Shown here: piece after piece, positions 16,826 through 26,936 of the stretch | Numbering within the stretch: the stretch's first letter is position 1 | Layout of the letters: each line of letters starts with the position of its first letter | Assembly (NCBI RefSeq): GCF_026314295.1 | Contig: NZ_CP111108.1 | Coordinates: 1,240,001 to 1,304,000 of the forward strand | Length of the DNA: 64,000 nucleotides | Direction: 5' to 3' | DNA from: Caproicibacterium sp. BJN0003 | GTDB taxonomy: Bacteria; Bacillota; Clostridia; Oscillospirales; Acutalibacteraceae | Translations under genes and position numbers: made by a program | The notes under the pieces: model-generated | The model's database searches: none | What the model was told of the DNA's origin: nothing | The model's input: the letters and a program-made list of their open reading frames with translations, nothing else

Positions 16826-17329
16826 TTAGAAGTATAAGCCGGTATTTTCCAGCTCGTCCATTACGTCTTCTCCCATCAAATCCACATTGTACGGAGTGAT
16901 GATAAAGGTATTCGTCGCAACGCGCTTAATTTTTCCGCCATTGGCATATGCAACGCCGCTCAGAAAATCAATAATTCTTCTGGAAACATCTTTTTGTGTG
17001 TTTTCCAGATTTAGAACAACAGTGTGCATTTTTAAGAGCTCATCTGCAACAGAACAAGTCTCTTCTCCAAAATGTTCCGGACGAAATACCACTACCTGCA
17101 GCTGCGCAGTTGCATGAATATTTACTACTTTGTTGCTATCATCCCGTTTTTCTATATTACGGGGCACCTTATCATATTCCGGTGTCTCTGAGCGATGCTC
17201 ACGAGTACGGGGAGCTGCAGCTGCATTGTTGTCGTCTTGCTGTTCCTCCCGCTCGTCATAATCATCATAATCATACTCGTCATCCGGCGGATTCCACATT
17301 TCTTTAAACTTTTGGATAAAACCAGCCAT
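16826..17329 (-). CDS. sepF: Cell division protein SepF
   Basis: 167 residues. SepF tethers FtsZ to the membrane. The N-terminal amphipathic helix (MAGFIQKFKEMW) is followed by an acidic Asp/Tyr/Glu linker to about residue 70. The C-terminal SepF core holds VVVFRPEHF, VVLNLENTQKDVSRRIIDFLSG and a final FIITPYNVDL. It lies immediately before ylmH. The membrane gene ylmG/yggT usually found between them is absent. Confidence 0.95.
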   Translation of the reverse strand: MAGFIQKFKEMWNPPDDEYDYDDYDEREEQQDDNNAAAAPRTREHRSETPEYDKVPRNIEKRDDSNKVVNIHATAQLQVVVFRPEHFGEETCSVADELLKMHTVVLNLENTQKDVSRRIIDFLSGVAYANGGKIKRVATNTFIITPYNVDLMGEDVMDELENTGLYF

Positions 17330-17343
17330 TGTGTAAAAACCTC

Positions 17344-18093
17344 CTACACGTTTTTCTTACTGTAATCTCGTGCACCGTAAAGCGCCGAGCCAATTCGCAC
17401 CATATTAGCACCACATTCAATGGCGTCTGCATAATCTGCAGACATTCCCATTGATAAATAGTCCATAGAGACATTATCTAATTTTTTTCTGCTCATGTCA
17501 ACAAAATATTCGTACATTTGTGAAAAGTAGTGCAAAGTTTCTTCTTTTTTAACATTTGCGGGTGGAATTGCCATCAATCCGCAAATCGAAATATTTGGGA
17601 GTTCTGAAATCTCTTCCAGCAACGATTCCAAATTTTCCGGCAATATACCTGATTTATTCTCTTCACGGCCAATATTCACTTCAATCAAAATTTTCGTCTG
17701 TACTTCTCTCTTCTGAGAAAGGCGGGAAATTTCCTTTGCGAGTTTCATACTGTCGACGCTTTGAATCATTTGTACACGCCCAACAAGGTATTTAATCTTA
17801 TTTACCTGCAAATGCCCGATAAAATGGACTTGAGCTTTGTCTTTTTCATAAGCATCGTATTTATCCATCAATTCCTGAACTTTGTTTTCGCCGATGTAAG
17901 CAATTCCCTTTTCGATACTGTGATTGATGACTTCGACCGAAACTGTTTTCGTTGCAGCAAGCACTGTGATATCTGCTCGTGTTTTTCCAGCTTTTTGTGC
18001 TGCTGCCGTCACATTACGTTCAATCTCTTCAAGATTTTCTTCTACTGCGCGAAACCGTTCCTGTAAATTTTCAGTCGATAACTTTTCCATCAT
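17344..18093 (-). CDS. yggS: YggS-family PLP homeostasis protein (YlmE/PLPBP)
   Basis: About 249 residues. The TIM-barrel fold type III PLP protein keeps the lysine in LAATKTVS that binds pyridoxal phosphate, the IGENKVQE motif, HFIGHLQ and the SMGMSADYADAI phosphate-binding end. Family members regulate vitamin B6 and amino acid balance and have no known strong enzymatic activity. An upstream in-frame TTG exists at 18111, but AAGGGA nine bases before ATG 18093 supports the latter. It overlaps the end of the upstream membrane-fusion gene by 23 bases, so the genes form one transcript leading into sepF. Confidence 0.9.
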   Translation of the reverse strand: MMEKLSTENLQERFRAVEENLEEIERNVTAAAQKAGKTRADITVLAATKTVSVEVINHSIEKGIAYIGENKVQELMDKYDAYEKDKAQVHFIGHLQVNKIKYLVGRVQMIQSVDSMKLAKEISRLSQKREVQTKILIEVNIGREENKSGILPENLESLLEEISELPNISICGLMAIPPANVKKEETLHYFSQMYEYFVDMSRKKLDNVSMDYLSMGMSADYADAIECGANMVRIGSALYGARDYSKKNV

Positions 18094-19351
18094 ACAAATC
18101 GGTCCCTTCAATAATTACTTGATCATATTGTTTTACGGTATCATCCGTCATCAGCGCATCCGCACTTGGAGAAGGATCACAGTAAACATATGTCCCATCA
18201 CCATAAAGCTGAACGATTTGGCAGAAGCGCATTTCAGTTCCATACATTACATAAACGCCCGGAACTTTTTGCGTTTGTTTTGTAACAGTTCCATCTGCCT
18301 GCTTAACATCCTTTGTCAAAGTTTCAAAGTGAATTGCTTTTTGACTGACCTGAATGCCGCTATATTGATTCACAGTAACCTCTGCGGTTTCTTTTCTCAA
18401 ATTTACAAGGTTCGCATTCATTCTGTCACATTTTAAAATGATCGCCGCATCTGAATTTTCATCTTGCTGATTGATTGCCACTATCGTTGCCGGAATCTCA
18501 TCAGCAGACGCAAAAGGAAAAGAAAGTGTTACCGTATTTTCCAATTTAAAACGATTTGCATCTTTTGCCGGAACTGTACAGGCAAAATACCAAAAAAAGT
18601 CATTGACGACCTTCCCTACCGTATGATCCTGTACCGTTCCTTTTGGATACTCTTTTTCCAGATCATCAGCCGTCAATGTGGTAACAGAATTGATCGGAAA
18701 TAAATTCTCATATCCATCAACATGGCTGGAAAAGAAGCCTGCTTTATCGGTTGTAACCGTTCCAAGAGCCTGTCCATTGCTTGTCCCGCTAAGCTGTGTA
18801 ATCTTTGTTTCAATTTCAGAAAGTCGGCTGGAGAAGTCCGGAGATTTTCCTGCAATAATTTGGCGTTTATTTAGCAGATACTGAAGTTGCTGTTTATCTG
18901 CCGTAATGCTGGTTCCGGATTCGGAATTGTTTAAAAGAGAAATCATCTGCTTTGAAATCTGCTGGCCAACTGTCTCTAAGCTGTCCGCATAGGAATTACC
19001 GGGATTTTGCAGATCGGTCAAAAGTTGTTTCTCGTTTTTAAGAGAATCCAGCTGATCTTTCGTTCCAGCTGTTGCCACACTGCTGTACGCAGTTGCTACT
19101 GTACCATTGCTTGATACACGGCCACCGTCGGAAACCGCATACTGCAAAACGCCGCCATAAGGATTCGTAATCACGTTTTCACTGCGAATGGCATATCCGG
19201 TTGCCTGTATTTTTTCAGAAACAGTCTTATAGAGCGCCTCTTCGGTCACTTGTTTTGCAAAATTGACCCGGTAAATTTGATAACCCAAAAAAGTAAAAAT
19301 CAACAATGCAGCAAATGTTGCTACAATTTTTTTGATTTTAGGATTTGTCAT
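18071..19351 (-). CDS. HlyD-like membrane-anchored periplasmic-adaptor-type protein of unknown role
   Basis: 426 residues. One transmembrane helix sits near residues 10-27, then an extracytoplasmic part with a split biotinyl/lipoyl-like barrel (VITNPYGGVLQYAVSDGGRVSSNGTVA), a central coiled-coil hairpin (about 100-190) and a C-terminal beta-barrel region. This is the HlyD/membrane-fusion layout, although no transporter partner is encoded nearby. It starts within the last four bases of miaA and overlaps yggS, so it is transcribed with the division genes. A role in the cell envelope at division is an inference from position only. Confidence 0.7.
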   Translation of the reverse strand: MTNPKIKKIVATFAALLIFTFLGYQIYRVNFAKQVTEEALYKTVSEKIQATGYAIRSENVITNPYGGVLQYAVSDGGRVSSNGTVATAYSSVATAGTKDQLDSLKNEKQLLTDLQNPGNSYADSLETVGQQISKQMISLLNNSESGTSITADKQQLQYLLNKRQIIAGKSPDFSSRLSEIETKITQLSGTSNGQALGTVTTDKAGFFSSHVDGYENLFPINSVTTLTADDLEKEYPKGTVQDHTVGKVVNDFFWYFACTVPAKDANRFKLENTVTLSFPFASADEIPATIVAINQQDENSDAAIILKCDRMNANLVNLRKETAEVTVNQYSGIQVSQKAIHFETLTKDVKQADGTVTKQTQKVPGVYVMYGTEMRFCQIVQLYGDGTYVYCDPSPSADALMTDDTVKQYDQVIIEGTDLYDGKVID

Positions 19352-20319
19352 TCTTTGTTAGCCCTCCAATTTGTCTCGAAAATATGCAGCGCAGCTTGAC
19401 AAAGCGCCGTAAAATCAGGATAGTCTTCAATAAAAAGCCAATGTATCTTTTCTTCGCGGCGAAACCATGTCAACTGCCGTTTCGCATAATTTCTGGTATG
19501 CTGCTTTAAACAATCCACAGCTTCGGGCAAAGAACAGGTCCCTTCAAAATAAGGCTTTAATTCTTTATAACCAATCGCCTGAATCGCAGTGGACCCCTTC
19601 GCCTCACGAAACACTTTTTCGGCTTCTTCCAAAAGCCCTTGCTTCATCATTTGATCTACTCGCTCATTAATCCTTTGATAAAGGATCTCGCGGCTGCGAA
19701 AATTAAGTCCTATCATGCAGCAATCATATGGGCTAGGAATCATTCGAGACTCTTTTTCTCGCTCCTTAGCAGTTTTTCCCGTAGACTTCAAAAGCTCTAG
19801 TGCACGAATCACTCGAATCTCGTTATTCGGATGAATCTTCTCTGCAGCCTTCGCATCCAGTGTCTGCAGTTCTCGATACAGAAGATCACCCTCTCCTTTT
19901 TCCCAGCGCTTTTCTAGCGCAGTACGAAAAACATGATCTCCTACAGCCTGATCAAAATCAATATGATGTAAAAAGCTGCGAATATAAAGGCCCGTCCCAC
20001 CGCACAACATTGGAAATTTTCCTCTGCTTCGCACCTCATTTACTGTTTGTTCCGCCAGCTTTACATAATCTGCTACACTAAAAGGCTGATCGAGCGGCAA
20101 AAATCCAATCAAATGGTGCGAAATGTTTTTCATTTCTTTCTGAGAAGGTTGTGCCGTTCCGATCGGAATTCCGTGATAAATTTGCATAGAATCCGCTGAA
20201 ATCACTTCTCCGGAAAGGCTTTTACAAAGCGCAACCGCCAGCCGACTCTTTCCGGAAGCAGTTGGGCCTACAACTGCTCCAACTGGAATTCGTTCTGACA
20301 ATCCCCTTTCCTCCTCCAT
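19348..20319 (-). CDS. miaA: tRNA dimethylallyltransferase
   Basis: 323 residues. Transfers a dimethylallyl group to A37 of tRNAs reading UNN codons. The P-loop GPTASGKS (residues near 17-24) and the SADSMQIYHG substrate motif are intact. The partner enzyme MiaB, which methylthiolates the same base, is encoded upstream at 25524. An ATG-TGA style overlap joins it to the following membrane-anchored gene. Confidence 0.95.
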   Translation of the reverse strand: MEEERGLSERIPVGAVVGPTASGKSRLAVALCKSLSGEVISADSMQIYHGIPIGTAQPSQKEMKNISHHLIGFLPLDQPFSVADYVKLAEQTVNEVRSRGKFPMLCGGTGLYIRSFLHHIDFDQAVGDHVFRTALEKRWEKGEGDLLYRELQTLDAKAAEKIHPNNEIRVIRALELLKSTGKTAKEREKESRMIPSPYDCCMIGLNFRSREILYQRINERVDQMMKQGLLEEAEKVFREAKGSTAIQAIGYKELKPYFEGTCSLPEAVDCLKQHTRNYAKRQLTWFRREEKIHWLFIEDYPDFTALCQAALHIFETNWRANKE

Positions 20320-20385
20320 AAACCTAAAATTTATGTAAACTCATATTATTGTAAACGGAAATTTAATAAAATGCAATAAAAAATT

Positions 20386-22314
20386 TCACTGAATTCTGCC
20401 AAACTGACGTTCCAAATCTTTTCGTTTTAAAACAATAGAAATCGGACGTCCATGTGGGCAATAACGAATGTCTGGATTTCTTTCCAGCCGCAGGGCCAAA
20501 TCAGCAAGTTCCATCGGAGAACTCTCATCTCCCGCCTTGACCGCCGCTCGACAGGCAACATTGTGATAAAGCCAATCCTGCTTTTCAGTTGAAATATCCG
20601 TTTTATTTTGCGCAAGATATCCCGCCATCTCCATAACCGCAGAAGCTGCATCTTCAATTAATAAAATTGGCGCGCTTCGAATTAGAATGGTCCCGGTACC
20701 AAAGTCCTCCAACCCAAATCCGGCTTTTTCAAACATATCCAGATGATCAAGGACCGCCGCATATTCGTTCTTTTCCAACACAACGGGAATTGGCTGCAAA
20801 AGCATCTGCTGTGGAATGTCTCCGGCCTCACGGCGAAGTTTTTCATAAATCATACGCTCATGAGCCGCGTGCTTATCAATTAGTAAAAGCTCGTCTCCCC
20901 CTCGTTCGAGAATAATATAAGTTCCGAACGCTTCTCCCACAAGTTTCAATGTTTGCTGAGGAGACTGCGGCTGCTCTTTTTCTTTTTGCACTAGTGGCGC
21001 AGGACTTTCTTCCACCAGATTTTGCGAATCCGTTTCCTTTATTTTCTCTTCCTGCGGATTTCCAAAAGATATGGGTTTAGGCTCGTTTTCGGGAAGAGAG
21101 GACTGCAAGGCAGACTCCTGTGCATCTTTTTGCAGTGGAGCTCGATTACCATCTAAAAAAGCTTGAGAATAGAAATTTTGCTTTGAGTCCTGCAGGATAG
21201 TCGGGGCTGCTTTTTGAGCAATCTGCAGCTGCTCAACAGTTCTGGTCTGTTGATAAGGCGGTATGATCTGACTCGCCGCAGATTGTACAGGAGAAAATTT
21301 TAATACATTTGGTTTATCGCCTACATTCAGAGCCGATTTCACCGCGTGATAAACCGCATCGAAAACCGGTTTCTCCTGATAAAAGCGAACCTCCATTTTA
21401 GAAGGATGCACATTGACATCAACAGCAGAACAATCCATTTCAATATGCAGCACACAAGTTGGAAACTTACCAACCATAATAGACCCTTTAAATGCCTGCT
21501 CCAAAGAAACCATGGCTGTTTTTGATCGTACATAGCGGCCATTTAAAAAGAAATTCTGCATACTGCGATTTGGTCTGGAAGCCGTCGGTTTCCCGATAAA
21601 TCCCCAAACGCGGACCCTATCAAGCGTATATTCCACCGGAATCAATCCGGAAGTAAATTCTCTTCCGTAAACAGCATAAATGGAATTTTTAAGTTTTCCA
21701 TCCCCCGGTGTCTGAAGCGTTTCCTTTCCATCGCGCAAAAAACGAAAGCTAATATCCGGACGCGATAAAGCTTCATGATCAATAATAGAAGCTACTGCGT
21801 TTCCTTCCGTCACATCTTTTTTTAAGAATTTCATTCGGGCCGGTGTATTATAAAAAAGATCCCGCACTAAAATCGTCGTTCCAGAAGCACATCCGGCATC
21901 TTCGCAGACTTCTTTTTCTCCGCCGGAAATTACATAGCGGGTTCCCGCCAATTCTTCTTTTGTTCTGGTCAGCAATTCCACATGGGAAACTGCACAAATA
22001 GAAGCAAGTGCTTCTCCTCGAAACCCTAATGTTCCGATATGTTCCAAATCATTTTGTGAAAACACCTTACTGGTAGCGTGACGCAAAAAAGCATTCGAAA
22101 CATCTTCCCGTGCAATTCCACAACCATTATCCGTAACCCGCATAAAGGTGACTCCGCCGTTTTTAATTTCCACAGTAACTGCAGAAGCTCCTGCATCTAC
22201 CGCATTCTCTACCAGCTCTTTAATGACGGAGCTGGGGCGTTCAACAACTTCTCCTGCAGCAATTAATTCTGCCACATGTTTATCCAAAACATTGATTTTT
22301 GCCAATCTTTTCAC
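20386..22314 (-). CDS. mutL: DNA mismatch repair protein MutL (endonuclease type)
   Basis: 642 residues. The N-terminal GHKL ATPase has NAVDAGA, the DNGCGI motif and GFRGEALASI. The C-terminal domain carries the metal-dependent nicking motif as DKHAAHE plus a downstream Glu, with Lys replacing the usual Gln, and the CPHGRP motif near the end. This marks it as an endonuclease MutL as in most bacteria lacking MutH. A Gln/Pro-rich linker joins the two halves. It follows mutS directly. Confidence 0.96.
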   Translation of the reverse strand: MKRLAKINVLDKHVAELIAAGEVVERPSSVIKELVENAVDAGASAVTVEIKNGGVTFMRVTDNGCGIAREDVSNAFLRHATSKVFSQNDLEHIGTLGFRGEALASICAVSHVELLTRTKEELAGTRYVISGGEKEVCEDAGCASGTTILVRDLFYNTPARMKFLKKDVTEGNAVASIIDHEALSRPDISFRFLRDGKETLQTPGDGKLKNSIYAVYGREFTSGLIPVEYTLDRVRVWGFIGKPTASRPNRSMQNFFLNGRYVRSKTAMVSLEQAFKGSIMVGKFPTCVLHIEMDCSAVDVNVHPSKMEVRFYQEKPVFDAVYHAVKSALNVGDKPNVLKFSPVQSAASQIIPPYQQTRTVEQLQIAQKAAPTILQDSKQNFYSQAFLDGNRAPLQKDAQESALQSSLPENEPKPISFGNPQEEKIKETDSQNLVEESPAPLVQKEKEQPQSPQQTLKLVGEAFGTYIILERGGDELLLIDKHAAHERMIYEKLRREAGDIPQQMLLQPIPVVLEKNEYAAVLDHLDMFEKAGFGLEDFGTGTILIRSAPILLIEDAASAVMEMAGYLAQNKTDISTEKQDWLYHNVACRAAVKAGDESSPMELADLALRLERNPDIRYCPHGRPISIVLKRKDLERQFGRIQ

Positions 22315-22348
22315 CGTCCCTTTTGGTTGGCCTCATAGCTTTCATCTT

Positions 22349-24967
22349 TTATGTATCTTTTGCAAGTCTTGAAAGCTCAAACAGTTCATTCATACACTCA
22401 ATTGGTGTCAGCGTATTGACATCCAGCTGCTTGAGTTTCTCCATCACTTTTGATTCCTCTGAGGGCATCAGCGACAGCTGCATGGAATCGTCTGCTTTTG
22501 TCTGCACCTTTTTCTTTTCAGAAGCCGGCAATGAGATCATTTGACCATCATTGATCTGCTTCAGAATTTCTTTTGCTCTGCGGACAATCTTATTGGGTAC
22601 CCCCGCTAATTTCGCAACTTCAATTCCATAACTGTCATCCGCACCGCCGCGGACAATTCTCCTCAAAAAAGTAATGTCGTCTCCATGCTTTTTGCAGGCA
22701 ATATTATAATTTTTAACGCCCGGCAAAAGTTCTTCCAACTCCGTTAATTCATGATAATGTGTTGCAAATAAGGCCTTTGCACCAAGTGTTTTGGGATCTG
22801 CTACAAATTCCAGAACCGCCCTTGCAATGCTCATTCCATCAAATGTAGAAGTTCCTCTTCCGATTTCATCCAAAATCAAAAGGCTGTTGGAAGTTGCATG
22901 CTTTAGAATATCTGCAACTTCGGACATCTCTACCATAAATGTAGACTGCCCGGCAGCAAGGTCATCCGAAGCGCCGACTCTGGTATAAATTGCATCCGTA
23001 ATGCCGATTTCCGCATAAGAAGCCGGCACAAAGCAGCCGATCTGTGCCATCAAAACGATCAGCGCCACCTGTCGCATATAAGTAGATTTTCCCGCCATAT
23101 TGGGACCCGTTATAATGGCTACCCGATTCTCTTTTTTGTCAAAATTCGCATCATTGGGAACAAAAGGGACATCAGAAAGCTGCTCAACAACCGGATGACG
23201 ACTTTCTTTCAGAATAATCTTTCCGTCAAGGTTTACGATCGGACGGACATAATGATGATCACAACTGACCTGTGCAAAGGAATTGAGCACATCCAATTTT
23301 GCGATTGCCTCCGCCGTTTTCTGAACCCGATCTATCTGCGCCGCGACCGTCGAACGGACTTCGTCAAACAGATGATACTCAAGCTGCACACTTTTATCAT
23401 GAGCACCAAGAATTCTTCCCTCTAATTCTTTTAGCTCCGGCGTAATAAAACGCTCACAGTTTGTCAGTGTCTGTTTCCGAATATAGTGATCAGGTGCCAT
23501 ATCCTTATAGGCATTTGGGATCTCAATATAATAACCGAACACTCGATTATAGCCTACTTTTAATTTCGGAATCTTATTTTTCTCTTTCTCCTGTGCCTCA
23601 ATCTGGGCCAAAACACCGTGCCCATTTGTCATATCATTCTTAAGGCTGTCCAGCTCTTCATTAAATCCAGGTTTGATCATTCCGCCTTCCCGGATAGAAA
23701 AAGGAGGTTCTTCCACAATTGCACGGTCGATCAACGCCTGAATATCATCAAGTGGATCAATTTCACGATAGATATCGCAGAGCATGTCCGAATGAACATC
23801 TGAAAGCATCTTTTTGATTCTAGGAAGCTTTTCCGCAGCAGACGCCAAAGAGCGCAGTTCTCGGCCATTTGCACTGCCGTAAACGATTCTGCTCATGAGC
23901 CGTTCCAAATCATGAATGCCTTCTAGCTCTTCAGAAAGGGTTCCCCTAAAAATAGCGTCTTTGCAGAGTTCCTCAACTGCATTTAGCCTGCGGCTGATTC
24001 TGGCAGGACTCAAAAGAGGCTGTTCGATCCAGCTGCGGATCAGACGTTTTCCCATTGCCGTCTTCGTCTTATCCAACACCCACAAAAGGGAACCGCGCTT
24101 TTCTTTATTCCGCATGGTCTCTAAAAGTTCCAGATTTCTTCTGGCATTGAGATCCAGCTTCATATATTGGCTGCCGCTGTAAATTTGCGGCTGCGAAATT
24201 CGCTCAATTCCTGTTCTTTGCGTCTCTTCCAGATAGGAAAGCAATGCGCCTATGGCTGCTGTAATCTCCGGCTGATCCTGAAGTTTTAATTCGTCAAGAT
24301 TTTCTTTATGAAACTGATGAAGAACTTTGGAGGCCACAATATCCGGAAGATAGCGATCATCTTCCAGTACCTCGACACTGGCGGAAATTCTCTCTTTTAA
24401 AAAGGCAGATAATCCTTTCAATTTGGCCGCTTCGGAATTTAAAAGAACTTCTTTTGGACTATAGCGGGAAATTTCTTCTCGAATAGACTCCTCAAAAGAC
24501 TTTTCAAGGCGGGTCGCATAAAGCTCACCGGTAGAAATATCCGAAAAACAGATTCCTGCTTGATCTTTCGCAAGAAATACAGAGGAAATAAAATTATTCT
24601 TTGTTTCGTCCAACATACTGCTCTCTAATACAGTACCAGGCGTTACGACACGAATAATGGAACGTTTAACCAATCCTTTCGCCAATGCCGGATCTTCCAT
24701 CTGCTCACAGATTGCGACTTTATATCCTTTTGCCACCAATTTGGCAAGGTAGGGTTCATAGCTGTGAAAGGGAACTCCGCACATCGGAGCACGCTCTTCC
24801 TGTCCACAGTCCCGTCCGGTTAAAGTCAGGTCCAGTTCTTTCGATGCCAAAACGGCATCATCATAGAACATCTCATAAAAGTCTCCCAGACGAAAAAACA
24901 GGATCGCATCCGGATACTGTTCTTTAATTTGGTAATACTGCTGCATCATTGGCGACAAATCGGCCAT
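22349..24967 (-). CDS. mutS: DNA mismatch repair protein MutS
   Basis: About 872 residues. Recognises mismatches and small loops and recruits MutL. The mismatch-binding F-x-E motif is in GDFYEMF, Walker A is GPNMAGKST, and the DEIGRGTSTFDG signature follows. The reading frame extends to 25003, but GGAGG and AAGGGA just before ATG 24967 favour that start (MADLSPMMQ). Confidence 0.96.
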   Translation of the reverse strand: MADLSPMMQQYYQIKEQYPDAILFFRLGDFYEMFYDDAVLASKELDLTLTGRDCGQEERAPMCGVPFHSYEPYLAKLVAKGYKVAICEQMEDPALAKGLVKRSIIRVVTPGTVLESSMLDETKNNFISSVFLAKDQAGICFSDISTGELYATRLEKSFEESIREEISRYSPKEVLLNSEAAKLKGLSAFLKERISASVEVLEDDRYLPDIVASKVLHQFHKENLDELKLQDQPEITAAIGALLSYLEETQRTGIERISQPQIYSGSQYMKLDLNARRNLELLETMRNKEKRGSLLWVLDKTKTAMGKRLIRSWIEQPLLSPARISRRLNAVEELCKDAIFRGTLSEELEGIHDLERLMSRIVYGSANGRELRSLASAAEKLPRIKKMLSDVHSDMLCDIYREIDPLDDIQALIDRAIVEEPPFSIREGGMIKPGFNEELDSLKNDMTNGHGVLAQIEAQEKEKNKIPKLKVGYNRVFGYYIEIPNAYKDMAPDHYIRKQTLTNCERFITPELKELEGRILGAHDKSVQLEYHLFDEVRSTVAAQIDRVQKTAEAIAKLDVLNSFAQVSCDHHYVRPIVNLDGKIILKESRHPVVEQLSDVPFVPNDANFDKKENRVAIITGPNMAGKSTYMRQVALIVLMAQIGCFVPASYAEIGITDAIYTRVGASDDLAAGQSTFMVEMSEVADILKHATSNSLLILDEIGRGTSTFDGMSIARAVLEFVADPKTLGAKALFATHYHELTELEELLPGVKNYNIACKKHGDDITFLRRIVRGGADDSYGIEVAKLAGVPNKIVRRAKEILKQINDGQMISLPASEKKKVQTKADDSMQLSLMPSEESKVMEKLKQLDVNTLTPIECMNELFELSRLAKDT

Positions 24968-25005
24968 TCCCTTAGTTCCTCCGTTTCTAATAATCAAACA
25001 CAAAA

Positions 25006-25040
25006 AGCGGACACGTTTTTATCATGTGCCCGCTTTTTTA
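25006..25040 (-). terminator. Terminator after the ylbF-like gene
   Basis: On the minus strand AAAAAGCGGGCACATG pairs with CGTGTCCGCTTTTT (mismatch near the loop) and ends in T-rich sequence. It separates the ylbF-like gene from mutS. Confidence 0.6.
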
Positions 25041-25049
25041 AAAATTCGA

Positions 25050-25454
25050 TTAGTGACAACCACCGCAGGTGGAGCAGTTGTGAGTACAATTCTCTTCATA
25101 ATCGGCAGTGTCCGGATTGGCACCAGCTGCACACTGATCCAGAATTGCTTTGATTCGTTTTAGAAGAAGATCGAGCTCTTGGTTCGCGTTATTGTACGCG
25201 GTCATATGCTCATTCTGCATCACTTTTTCATAAACAGAGGTGAGCTGCTCATTAAGTTCCTGCATCTTTTTCTGATCCTGATCCGGGTCATTCATCATAT
25301 TGCTCAGGTTCATGCGCGTCAGATTGAAATCTCCGATCATCTTTTGAAGTTCCTCGTCTTTATCACAGGCTGCGCTTGTTTCACGCAAAGCCTTGTAACG
25401 CGGATCTTCCTGAATGGTACGGCCAAGTTGTCTTGTAAGTTCAATGATTTCCAT
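25050..25454 (-). CDS. YlbF/YmcA-family protein with Cys-rich C-terminus
   Basis: 134 residues. The helical YlbF/YmcA (RicF/RicA) fold covers residues 1-105. The C-terminal tail carries a cysteine/histidine cluster in CTHNCSTCGGCH plus an upstream Cys. In Bacillus, Ric proteins form a complex that binds Fe-S clusters and assists RNase Y in mRNA maturation. The tail here suggests metal or cluster binding, but that is inference. It lies between miaB and mutS on the same strand, a common Clostridial arrangement. GAGAA precedes the ATG. Confidence 0.82.
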   Translation of the reverse strand: MEIIELTRQLGRTIQEDPRYKALRETSAACDKDEELQKMIGDFNLTRMNLSNMMNDPDQDQKKMQELNEQLTSVYEKVMQNEHMTAYNNANQELDLLLKRIKAILDQCAAGANPDTADYEENCTHNCSTCGGCH

Positions 25455-25523
25455 GATGTTCTCCTTTTTAAAATGAATTTTAATTTTTTATGGGTATATG
25501 AAAAATAAACAAGAAACGATAAA

Positions 25524-26936
25524 TTAAATAATTTTTCCTTCTAAAATCCAGTTGCGCGCCTTCGTTACACGCACATTCTGAAAAGTTCCGCAAAGTTCCC
25601 GGCTTCCCGGAAAATCGACAATGATATTTCCACCGGTTCTCCCCGAAAGCAAGAAAGGCTTTTTTTGCTCTTCTTCTACCAAAACGCGTTCCACAGAGCC
25701 AACTTTTTTCGCACTGTGTACCGCAGCAATTTCTTCCTGCTTTTTACAAAGTTCCTGAAACCACTTGCTTTTTTCTTCTGCAGAAATCGGATCTGGGAGG
25801 GAAGCCGCCCGTGTACCGACTCTCGGCGAATAAATAAACGTGAAAAGGCTGGTAAAACCGACTTCTTCAATTAAAGAAACCGTATCCAAAAATTCCGGAT
25901 ACGTCTCCCCCGGGAATCCGACAATCACATCACTAGTTAAGGAAAGATCCGGCATTACTTTTTTTGCGTAATGAATCAGTTCCAGATATTGTGTCCTATT
26001 ATAATGACGATTCATTTCCTTTAAAACGCGATCATTTCCTGACTGAAACGGAAGATGCAGATGATGTGCAATGTGTGTTCCGTTCGCCATTACGTCCAAA
26101 AGTTCATGGGTACAATCCTTCGGATGACTCGTCATAAAGCGAATCCGGTAATCTCCCGGTATCTCGTCCAATTTTTTTAAAAGGCCTGCAAAATTCAATC
26201 CGCAGTCCGGATTTTTTCCATAGGAATTAACATTCTGACCCAAAAGCGTAATATCTTTATAGCCGCTTTGGACCAATTCCTGAAACTCTTTTATCACCGC
26301 TTCGGGAGTCCGGCTGCGTTCTCTTCCCCGAACATACGGGACTACACAATAGGAACAGAAATTATCACAGCCATACATAATTGTCAGCCATGCTTTTACT
26401 TTTCCATCCCGCCTGACGGGAAGACCTTCCATAATCTCTCGGTCTTCGCTATCATCTCCACGAGAAAAGACACGGTGATGATCAGTCAGACAATGAAACA
26501 ATAACTCCGGAAAGCGATGGATCACATGCGTTCCAAACACAAGATCCACATAAGGAAAACTTTCCCGAATCCTTTTCGCAACATGCTCTTGTTCCATCAT
26601 ACAACCGCACAGTGCAATGATAAGCTGAGGGTTGCGGCGCTTAATATTCTTTAAAGCTCCGACATTCCCAAAGACACGATCTTCCGCGTGTTCTCTGACA
26701 GCACAAGTATTAAAAAGAATAAGGTCAGCTTCTTTAGGATCTTTTGTAAAGCCAAAACCCATCTCTTGCAGCATACCTTCTATTTTTTCGCTATCTGCAA
26801 CATTCTGCTGACAGCCATAGGTATGCACCATGGCAAGCGGCATCTCTTTGCGAGTCCGCGCTCTCATGATTTCTTTTAGCTGTTGAATCCATAAATTCTG
26901 ATACTGCAAAGAAAATTGCTGTGCCATCTCCGTCAA
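25524..26936 (-). CDS. miaB: tRNA-2-methylthio-N6-dimethylallyladenosine synthase
   Basis: 470 residues. Adds the methylthio group to i6A37 made by MiaA. The N-terminal MTTase domain has the three cluster cysteines (YGCQQN, NTCAVRE, CGCM), the radical-SAM motif is CDNFCSYC, and a TRAM RNA-binding domain closes the protein. The first Met at 26936 or Met4 could start translation. Confidence 0.95.
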   Translation of the reverse strand: MTEMAQQFSLQYQNLWIQQLKEIMRARTRKEMPLAMVHTYGCQQNVADSEKIEGMLQEMGFGFTKDPKEADLILFNTCAVREHAEDRVFGNVGALKNIKRRNPQLIIALCGCMMEQEHVAKRIRESFPYVDLVFGTHVIHRFPELLFHCLTDHHRVFSRGDDSEDREIMEGLPVRRDGKVKAWLTIMYGCDNFCSYCVVPYVRGRERSRTPEAVIKEFQELVQSGYKDITLLGQNVNSYGKNPDCGLNFAGLLKKLDEIPGDYRIRFMTSHPKDCTHELLDVMANGTHIAHHLHLPFQSGNDRVLKEMNRHYNRTQYLELIHYAKKVMPDLSLTSDVIVGFPGETYPEFLDTVSLIEEVGFTSLFTFIYSPRVGTRAASLPDPISAEEKSKWFQELCKKQEEIAAVHSAKKVGSVERVLVEEEQKKPFLLSGRTGGNIIVDFPGSRELCGTFQNVRVTKARNWILEGKII

